36,859 nt of DNA from Clostridiales bacterium (GTDB lineage: Bacteria > Bacillota > Clostridia > Christensenellales > CAG-138). A model generated the notes under the pieces. The model did no database searches and was not told the origin of the DNA. It saw nothing but the letters and a program-made list of their open reading frames with translations. Location: NCBI GenBank assembly GCA_015056105.1, contig SVGX01000014.1, positions 1 through 36,859 of the forward strand. Direction: 5' to 3'. The translations under genes were made by a program, and so were the position numbers. Positions 31,534 to 36,859 of this stretch are shown here, piece by piece. Numbering within the stretch: position 1 is the first letter of the stretch; every line of letters starts with the position of its first letter.

Positions 31534-34281
31534 TTACAGGATGCCTTTGAAGTCGTAGCCTTCTTTTTCGATGGCAGCCTTGATGACAGCTTCCGTCATA
31601 GCCTTGGAGCTGATGACGATCACGGTGTTCTTTTCAGCGCTGGCAGTGACTTCCTCAATGCCGTCGATAGCTTCGAGAGCACGCTTCACAGTACCTTCGC
31701 AGTGGCTGCAAGTCATGCCTTCCACACAGTAGACCTTTTTGATCTCAGTGTTGGGCTGACGGCCGGCCTGAATGCTGTTGAGCACATAGCCTTCCTTTTC
31801 GATGGCAGCCTTCATGGCAGCCTCGTCAACGGGCTTGGTGAGAGTCACGTAGCAAACGTTCTCAGCGGCGATGGCTTCCGCTTCCTGGATGCCGTCGATA
31901 GCTTCAAGAGCACGCTTTACGGTGCCTTCGCAGTGGCCGCACATCATGCCGTCGATCTGGAGGGTCTTTTCGAGCTCGTTGGCAGCGGCTTCCGCCTTCT
32001 TCTTGTGGGACTTGAGCGGCTTATCCTTGCTCGCATCATACATTTTGAAGAGGTTGAGCCTGAGGGCGTTGGTGACAACGCAGAAGCTGGAGAGGCTCAT
32101 TGCGGCGGCGCCGAGCATCGGGTTCAGGGTGAGACCGAAGCTGACGAAGCAGCCAGCGGCTACCGGGATGCCGATGGAGTTGTAGAAGAATGCCCAGAAC
32201 AGGTTCTGATGGATGGTACGCAGCGTTGCACGGCTCATGCGGATGGCAGCGGGAACGTCGCTGAGGCGGCTCTTCATAAGAACAACGTCAGCAGCGTCGA
32301 TGGCAACATCGGTACCGGCGCCGATGGCGATACCCATATCGGCACGGGTAAGGGCGGGAGCATCGTTGATGCCGTCGCCGACCATGGCGACCTTGCCCTG
32401 CTTCTTCAGCTTGCGGATAACGGATTCCTTACCGTCGGGCAGAACGCCTGCGATCACATCATCAACGCCGGCCTCACGGCCGATGGCACGGGCAGTGCGC
32501 TCGTTGTCGCCGGTGAGCATGACGACCCTGATGCCCATGTTCTGGAGTTCACGCACGGCGCGGGGGCTGTCTTCCTTGATCACGTCCGCAACGGCGATGA
32601 TACCTTCGAGTTTATCATCCTTTGCAAAGAACAGCGGGGTCTTGCCCTGCTCGGCCAGCTTTTCGGAAGCGGCCTTGATCTCGGCAGGAACGGAGGTCCT
32701 GGTGCTGATGTACTTATAGTTGCCGCCGCTGAGAACGGAACCGTTCCATTTTGCGGTCAAACCGTTGCCGGGCAGCGCCTCAAAATCGTCAACGGGATCG
32801 GCGGTCATGCCGAGCTCGTCAGCCTTCTTAAGGATCGCGCGGGCAAGGGGATGTTCACTCTTGCTTTCAAGTGCAAAGGCCATCTTGAGGAGATCGTTCT
32901 CCTTGACGCCCTTGGCGGGGATGATATCGGTAACCTTGGGTTCGCCGCTCGTGATGGTACCGGTCTTGTCAAGGGCCACGATATCGACCTTACCGGTCTC
33001 TTCAAGGGAGACAGCGGTCTTGAAGAGGATACCGTTCCTGGCACCCATGCCGTTACCGACCATGATGGCAACGGGGGTAGCAAGACCAAGTGCGCAGGGG
33101 CAGCTGATAACAAGAACGGAGATGCCGCGGGCAAGGGCAAAGCCGAAGGTCTCGCCGAGGATGAGCCATACGATAGTGGTCACAACGGCAATGGAGATCA
33201 CGATGGGAACGAACACACCGGAAACCTTATCGGCGACTTTGGCAATGGGTGCCTTGGTGGCGGCAGCATCGCTGACCATCTGGATGATCTGGGAAAGGGT
33301 GGTGTCTTCGCCGACGCGGGCAGCCCGGCACTTGATGAAGCCGGACTGGTTGAGCGTAGCGGCGCTGACCCGGTCGCCCTCGACCTTATCCACAGGAATG
33401 GATTCACCGGTCAGAGCGGCCTCATTCACAGCGCTGTGACCTTCGATCACAACGCCGTCAACGGGAATGTTTTCACCGGGGCGGACAACGAAGATATCGC
33501 CTTTGATGACCTGATCCACGCTGACCTCTGTCTCTTCACCGTCACGGATCACGTTGGCGGTCTTTGGCGCGAGCTTCATGAGGCTCTTAAGCGCATCGGT
33601 GGTGCGGCCCTTGGAACGTGCTTCGAGCATTTTGCCGACGGTGATCAGGGTAAGGATCATGGCAGCGGCTTCAAAATAGAGATCATGGAGATGGGCATGC
33701 ATGCCCGCGAAGTCGGGAGCAGCGGTCATGGCGTACACGCAGTAGGTGGAATACACGAACGCAGCGGAAGAACCAAGGGCGATCAGGCTGTCCATATTGG
33801 GCGCACCGCGGAAAAGGGCCCTGAAACCGGAAACAAAGAACTTCTGGTTGATGATCATAACGATGATCGAAAGGAGCATTTCGGTCAGCCCAAGCGCGAT
33901 GGGGTTCCTTTCAAAGAAGGCCGGAACCGGGAATCCCCACATCTTGAAACCCATGGAGAAATACATCAGGACGAGCAGGAAGCCGATAGAGGTCCAAAGG
34001 CGTTTTTTCAGCTTCGGAGTTTCGGTATCCTTCAGCGCATCTTCATTGGCAGCGGAGCCCTTTGCACCGGCGGCGGGGCCTGCGCCCTTTTCGGTTGCAC
34101 CGTAGCCGGCAGCGGTTACGGCGGCAATGATATCGGTCGGGTTGGCGCTGCCTTCCACGCCCATGGAGTTTGTCAGCAGGCTGACGGAGCAGGACGTGAC
34201 GCCGGGAACCTTGTTCACGGCTTTTTCGACCCTGGCAACGCAAGATGCACAGCTCATGCCGGCGACATTATATTGCTTCAT
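31534..34281 (-). CDS. copA: Cu(I)-translocating P1B-type ATPase with N- and C-terminal HMA domains
   Basis: This 915-residue protein exports Cu(I). An N-terminal HMA domain (GMSCASC, C11 and C14) comes first. The membrane core has [11 protein letters not shown] near residue 394 (Cu-binding CPC), DKTGTIT near 436 (phosphorylated Asp) and [10 protein letters not shown] near 635. Unusually, two more HMA domains sit at the C-terminus (GMMCGHC near 775, GMTCSHC near 852). These share the identical stretch [15 protein letters not shown], so they arose by a recent internal duplication. Typical CopA has only N-terminal HMA domains and about 730-820 residues. Downstream of csoR. Confidence 0.96.
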   Translation of the reverse strand: MKQYNVAGMSCASCVARVEKAVNKVPGVTSCSVSLLTNSMGVEGSANPTDIIAAVTAAGYGATEKGAGPAAGAKGSAANEDALKDTETPKLKKRLWTSIGFLLVLMYFSMGFKMWGFPVPAFFERNPIALGLTEMLLSIIVMIINQKFFVSGFRALFRGAPNMDSLIALGSSAAFVYSTYCVYAMTAAPDFAGMHAHLHDLYFEAAAMILTLITVGKMLEARSKGRTTDALKSLMKLAPKTANVIRDGEETEVSVDQVIKGDIFVVRPGENIPVDGVVIEGHSAVNEAALTGESIPVDKVEGDRVSAATLNQSGFIKCRAARVGEDTTLSQIIQMVSDAAATKAPIAKVADKVSGVFVPIVISIAVVTTIVWLILGETFGFALARGISVLVISCPCALGLATPVAIMVGNGMGARNGILFKTAVSLEETGKVDIVALDKTGTITSGEPKVTDIIPAKGVKENDLLKMAFALESKSEHPLARAILKKADELGMTADPVDDFEALPGNGLTAKWNGSVLSGGNYKYISTRTSVPAEIKAASEKLAEQGKTPLFFAKDDKLEGIIAVADVIKEDSPRAVRELQNMGIRVVMLTGDNERTARAIGREAGVDDVIAGVLPDGKESVIRKLKKQGKVAMVGDGINDAPALTRADMGIAIGAGTDVAIDAADVVLMKSRLSDVPAAIRMSRATLRTIHQNLFWAFFYNSIGIPVAAGCFVSFGLTLNPMLGAAAMSLSSFCVVTNALRLNLFKMYDASKDKPLKSHKKKAEAAANELEKTLQIDGMMCGHCEGTVKRALEAIDGIQEAEAIAAENVCYVTLTKPVDEAAMKAAIEKEGYVLNSIQAGRQPNTEIKKVYCVEGMTCSHCEGTVKRALEAIDGIEEVTASAEKNTVIVISSKAMTEAVIKAAIEKEGYDFKGIL

Positions 34282-34326
34282 AGTTCTTTGTTAACCTCCC
34301 AATTCCGGTTTTATTTCTTCCCGCAA

Positions 34327-34635
34327 TTACTTCATCAGTTTTTGGAGCGTTGCCGTCAGTTCTTCGATGACCTCATCGTTTCCTTCCCTGATGTCGTGCA
34401 CTACACAGGTGTGGATGTGATTGGTCAGCAATTCCCTGTTGAACGCATTGATCGCCGCGGTAACGGCAGCGGACTGCATCAGAATATCGGTGCAGTAAGC
34501 ATCGCGTTCAAGCATCCCCTTGATGCCACGGATCTGGCCTTCGATGCGGTTGAGCCTGTTCACAAGCTTCTTATATTCCGCTTCGGACCGTTCTTTGGTT
34601 TTGTGGGTACAGCAGCCGCTTTCCCGTTCTGTCAT
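34327..34635 (-). CDS. csoR: CsoR-family copper-sensing repressor
   Basis: This 102-residue all-helical regulator has the Cu(I) ligands C48 (AYCTDIL), H73 and C77 (HIHTCVV), the C-H-C set of true CsoR. The core LVNRLNRIEGQIRGIKGML is the family signature. A CC pair at residues 8-9 is extra. Apo-CsoR represses; Cu(I) binding releases DNA. It is the first gene of csoR-copA-copZ-copZ and has a matching operator in its promoter, so it is autoregulated. GAAAGGAAG precedes ATG 34635. Confidence 0.95.
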   Translation of the reverse strand: MTERESGCCTHKTKERSEAEYKKLVNRLNRIEGQIRGIKGMLERDAYCTDILMQSAAVTAAINAFNRELLTNHIHTCVVHDIREGNDEVIEELTATLQKLMK

Positions 34636-34696
34636 AAGAAGTACTTCCTTTCAAAAAGTATATATGCATGCGATGAACTGTTGTCGGTACACTTGT

Positions 34697-34726
34697 ATAA
34701 TATACCCCATATGGGTATTTTGTCAA
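34697..34726 (-). promoter_or_regulatory. cop operon promoter with CsoR operator
   Basis: TTGACA (34726-34721) and TATTAT (34702-34697) are 18 nt apart. The spacer contains ATACCC-N5-GGGTAT (34702-34718), matching the CsoR half-site pattern (TACCC...GGGTA). A repressor bound there would block RNA polymerase. Confidence 0.82.
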
Positions 34727-34739
34727 GGGCTCTGACGGT

Positions 34740-35040
34740 AAAACAAGGTCCCGTTTTTGTATTTTACCGGTATTTGCCGGTTTGCCGCGGGATCTCCGCA
34801 TGGCATTCCCGCCGGGCGATACCACCCATTCTCCCCGGAAGAAAAGCGGGAACATGGCAGCCCCCTGTCTGCGTTCGGCAGCATTATCCGGTGCCGGGAG
34901 CGTTCTCTTCGCATACGCCGCTGCGCGCAATTTCTCTGCATGCTTTCCCCGTTTGACCAAAACCCGGTGCGCTTCGGCGGCGGCTTGCCGCCGCACCGCA
35001 GTCTCTTTTTCATCGGTAAAAAAATATAAAAACCAAGGTC
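34740..35040. other. Gene-free region between csoR and the ilvB leader
   Basis: About 300 nt with only short ORFs on both strands that lack ribosome sites and family similarity. It holds a few hairpins (ACCGG/CCGGT near 34763, and a GGCGGC/GCCGCC stem near 34975). No gene, repeat or clear promoter is seen. Confidence 0.5.
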
Positions 35041-35045
35041 GCCGC

Positions 35046-35074
35046 TTGACAATATATTATTCTTATGTTATCAT
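35046..35074 (+). promoter_or_regulatory. Promoter of the ilvB T-box leader
   Basis: TTGACA (35046-35051) and TATCAT (35069-35074) are 17 nt apart. Transcription should begin near 35081. Confidence 0.85.
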
Positions 35075-35080
35075 CTTCTG

Positions 35081-35370
35081 CAATTGGTCATACACTAAAT
35101 GCGCAGACGGAATTATGCCCGTATCCTAAGGTCAAGAGAGCCGGCGGTCGCTGTGAGCCGGCCCGGAAGATGCTGCGGCAGTCTCCTTCCCGAGCAGAAC
35201 GCCCCAACAAACAGTAAGGCGTTACGGATGCCCCGTTACAGGCTAAAAGCTTGATGGAGCTTTGAATTTGAGTGATCGCACGCTGTTTCCCTGCAGCGGC
35301 GATAATCAGGGTGGTACCGCGAATTGTTCGTCCCTGAAGCCGTTTGAACGGCTTCAGGGATTTTTTAGAA
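35081..35370 (+). promoter_or_regulatory. T-box riboswitch controlling ilvB
   Basis: The leader has the distal Stem I region GAGAGCCGGC...GCCGGC (35136-35162), the T-box sequence AGGGTGGTACCGCG (35308-35321) and an intrinsic terminator (35331-35366). Uncharged tRNA would hold the antiterminator open. The specifier lies in AGTCTCCTTCC (about 35180-35190): CTC (Leu) is the better guess and GTC (Val) cannot be excluded. Both suit a branched-chain amino acid gene. Confidence 0.92.
35331..35366 (+). terminator. T-box regulated terminator
   Basis: TCCCTGAAGCCG (35331-35342) pairs with CGGCTTCAGGGA (35349-35360), followed by TTTTTT. It is the conditional terminator of the T-box element. Confidence 0.93.
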
Positions 35371-35442
35371 TCATGACAAAACATTTTTTACAATACAGCA
35401 TCCCCCGGCGTTGCCCGGGTAGAATCGGGAGGTTTGAACAAC

Positions 35443-36859
35443 ATGCAACTGACAGGTGCACAGATCCTGATGGAATGTCTGATGGAGCAGGGCGTCGATA
35501 CGATTTTCGGCTACCCCGGCGGCACCATCCTCAACGTTTACGATGCCCTTTGCCAATACAAAGGCAAGGTGCGCCACATTCTCACCGCCCATGAACAGGG
35601 CGCTGCCCATGCGGCGGACGGCTATGCCCGTTCCACCAACAAGGTGGGGGTATGCTTTGCTACCTCCGGCCCCGGCTGCACGAACCTGACCACCGGCATC
35701 GCCACCGCTTACATGGATTCTTCCCCGGTGGTGTTCATCACCTGCAACGTAAGCGAAAACCTGGTGGGCAAGGATTCCTTCCAGGAGGTGGATATCACCG
35801 GCATCACCATGCCCATTACCAAGTGCAACTACATGGTGAAGCGTGCGGATGACATCGCGGATGTGGTGCGGCAGGCCTTTGCCATCGCCCGCGGCGGACG
35901 CCCTGGCCCGGTGCTCATCGATATCGTAAAAAACGCCACCTCACAGATCGCGGAATATACCCCTCTTACCCGTGAGCAGCACGGCAGCGACGGCCGTCTC
36001 GGCGCGCTCATCAAGCGGGCCTCCCATGATCTGAAGGCGCCTGAGCCCAACATGGCGGATGTGAAAAAGCTGGCGGAAATGATCCGCGCAAGCGAAAAGC
36101 CGCTTCTCATCTGCGGCGGCGGCGTGGTGCGCGGCAGGGCGGATAAAGAACTTCTTGCCTTCGCGGAAAGGATCGATTCCCCCGTCTGCGTCACCGTCAT
36201 GGGTGCAGGCGGTTTTAAAGGAAGAAATCCCCTTACCACCGGCATGATCGGCATGCACGGTTCACAGGCCTCCAACATGGCCTGCGACAGCTGCGATCTT
36301 CTTATCGCCATCGGCTGCCGCTTCTCCGATCGCGTGGCTCTTGACCCTGCCAGCTTCGCCAAACAGGCTGAGATCGTACAGATCGATATCGACCGCGCGG
36401 AGATCAACAAAAACGTGCAGACGGATCACCATATCATCGGCGATGCCAGGCATGTGCTGCAGATGCTGCTCGATGAGCTCGAGCAGATGGATCACACTCC
36501 CTGGAAGGAATACGTTTTCTCCTTCAAGACGGAAACCGAATACGAAGAGGAAAGCGATACCCTGACCCCGAAGCAGATCTCCGACTGCATCGCAAGGCTG
36601 ATGCCCCAGGATACCATGGTCGCCACGGATGTGGGCCAGCACCAGATGTGGGTCATCCAGCACTTCCATTACGATTATCCCGGCCAGCTGATGACTTCCG
36701 GCGGCTTCGGCACCATGGGCTTCGGCCTTGGCGCGGCCATCGGCGCAAAGATAGGCAACCCGGAAAAGACGGTCATCCACATCACCGGCGACGGCAGCTT
36801 CCGCATGAACTGCAACGAACTGGCCACAGAGCAGCATTACGATGTGCCCGTGATCACCT
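35443..36859 (+). CDS. ilvB: Acetolactate synthase large subunit, 3' end outside window
   Basis: The frame is open from ATG 35443 (GGGAGG upstream) to the window edge, 472 codons of the usual 550-590. The ThDP-binding Glu is in AHEQGAAHAADGYARS, and TSGPGCTNL and a central FAD/fold domain (ICGGGVVRGRADKE) follow. The C-terminal ThDP domain starts with GGFGTMGFGLGAAIGAK and the GDGSFRMNCNEL motif, just before the edge. The enzyme condenses two pyruvates, or pyruvate with 2-oxobutyrate, for valine, leucine and isoleucine. The T-box leader fits this role. Confidence 0.96.
   Translation, partial: MQLTGAQILMECLMEQGVDTIFGYPGGTILNVYDALCQYKGKVRHILTAHEQGAAHAADGYARSTNKVGVCFATSGPGCTNLTTGIATAYMDSSPVVFITCNVSENLVGKDSFQEVDITGITMPITKCNYMVKRADDIADVVRQAFAIARGGRPGPVLIDIVKNATSQIAEYTPLTREQHGSDGRLGALIKRASHDLKAPEPNMADVKKLAEMIRASEKPLLICGGGVVRGRADKELLAFAERIDSPVCVTVMGAGGFKGRNPLTTGMIGMHGSQASNMACDSCDLLIAIGCRFSDRVALDPASFAKQAEIVQIDIDRAEINKNVQTDHHIIGDARHVLQMLLDELEQMDHTPWKEYVFSFKTETEYEEESDTLTPKQISDCIARLMPQDTMVATDVGQHQMWVIQHFHYDYPGQLMTSGGFGTMGFGLGAAIGAKIGNPEKTVIHITGDGSFRMNCNELATEQHYDVPVIT

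Noticed and set aside
31702-34956. 1084-codon plus-strand open frame
   Set aside because: It is antisense to the whole copA gene and csoR. Composition is biased and there is no ribosome site or domain; it is a shadow.
34723-35052. Minus-strand frame of 109 codons upstream of csoR
   Set aside because: It lacks a ribosome site, its stop falls in the csoR promoter, and it shows no domain; overlapping plus-strand frames are equally open.
1-36859. Mobile elements, CRISPR arrays, defence genes, tRNA or rRNA genes
   Set aside because: No transposase, integrase, regularly spaced repeats, toxin-antitoxin pair or tRNA cloverleaf was found on reading both strands.

Overview
This window is a compact bacterial chromosome segment. 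The organism is most likely an anaerobic, endospore-forming member of the Clostridia (Bacillota) with fairly GC-rich coding sequence. The evidence is the sporulation genes yabP and yabQ beside divIC, the [FeFe]-hydrogenase maturases HydE/HydG/HydF, a selenocysteine-containing SelD, a class 1B (PyrD/PyrK) dihydroorotate dehydrogenase, a T-box leader and a CsoR/CopA/CopZ copper module. No insertion sequence, prophage, CRISPR array, tRNA or rRNA is visible. The long ORFs opposite many genes are composition shadows.

Layout. (1) 1-4891, selenium/sulfur module. On the minus strand: a LysR regulator, a YedE-type transporter, a TusA-like carrier and a DUF3343 gene cut by the window edge. On the plus strand: a class V aminotransferase-fold cysteine desulfurase. 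Convergent to it is selD, whose true reading frame passes through an in-frame TGA (Sec17) followed by a bacterial SECIS-like hairpin. (2) 5055-11314, the pyrimidine operon pyrB-I-C-F-K-D-E on the minus strand, behind a sigma-A-type promoter and an enteric pyrBI-like attenuator (28-codon leader peptide whose stop codon abuts a terminator). (3) 11400-13424, a plus-strand operon of a zinc-ribbon membrane protein, a DUF5685 protein and a J-domain protein with a Gly/Tyr repeat. (4) 13505-15521, phosphohexomutase and a GNAT acetyltransferase. (5) 15573-17853 minus, rpmE behind a structured leader and rho with a large Asn/Gln/Tyr/Arg/Gly-rich insert. (6) 18165-20065 plus, yabP-yabQ-divIC-Ppx/GppA. 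(7) 20103-21340 minus, an MBL-fold hydrolase and a YcxB-like protein. (8) 21518-24730 plus, RlmA-type rRNA methyltransferase, FGGY sugar kinase and BtpA-family protein. (9) 24831-29152 plus, a TM1266-type regulator plus hydE-hydG-hydF behind a near-consensus Fur-family box, a consensus promoter and a leader with tandem terminator-like hairpins. (10) 29227-30669 minus, an SPFH-domain protein with four C-terminal zinc ribbons. (11) 30956-34635 minus, csoR-copA-copZ-copZ with a CsoR-type operator inside the promoter. (12) 35046-36859 plus, a T-box leader and the 5' part of ilvB.

How the genes work together: the desulfurase, TusA-like, DUF3343 and YedE proteins probably supply or move sulfur or selenium toward SelD, which makes selenophosphate and is itself a selenoprotein. 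The pyr operon encodes every step from carbamoyl phosphate to UMP. HydE/F/G assemble the 2Fe subcluster of an [FeFe]-hydrogenase encoded outside the window. The cop operon is a Cu(I)-sensing, chaperone and efflux system. I found no convincing new multi-gene system. The most interesting signals are the recoded selD, the pyrBI-like attenuator in a clostridial context, the unassigned hyd leader with its Fur-like box, the identical tandem copZ genes and the disordered Rho insert.
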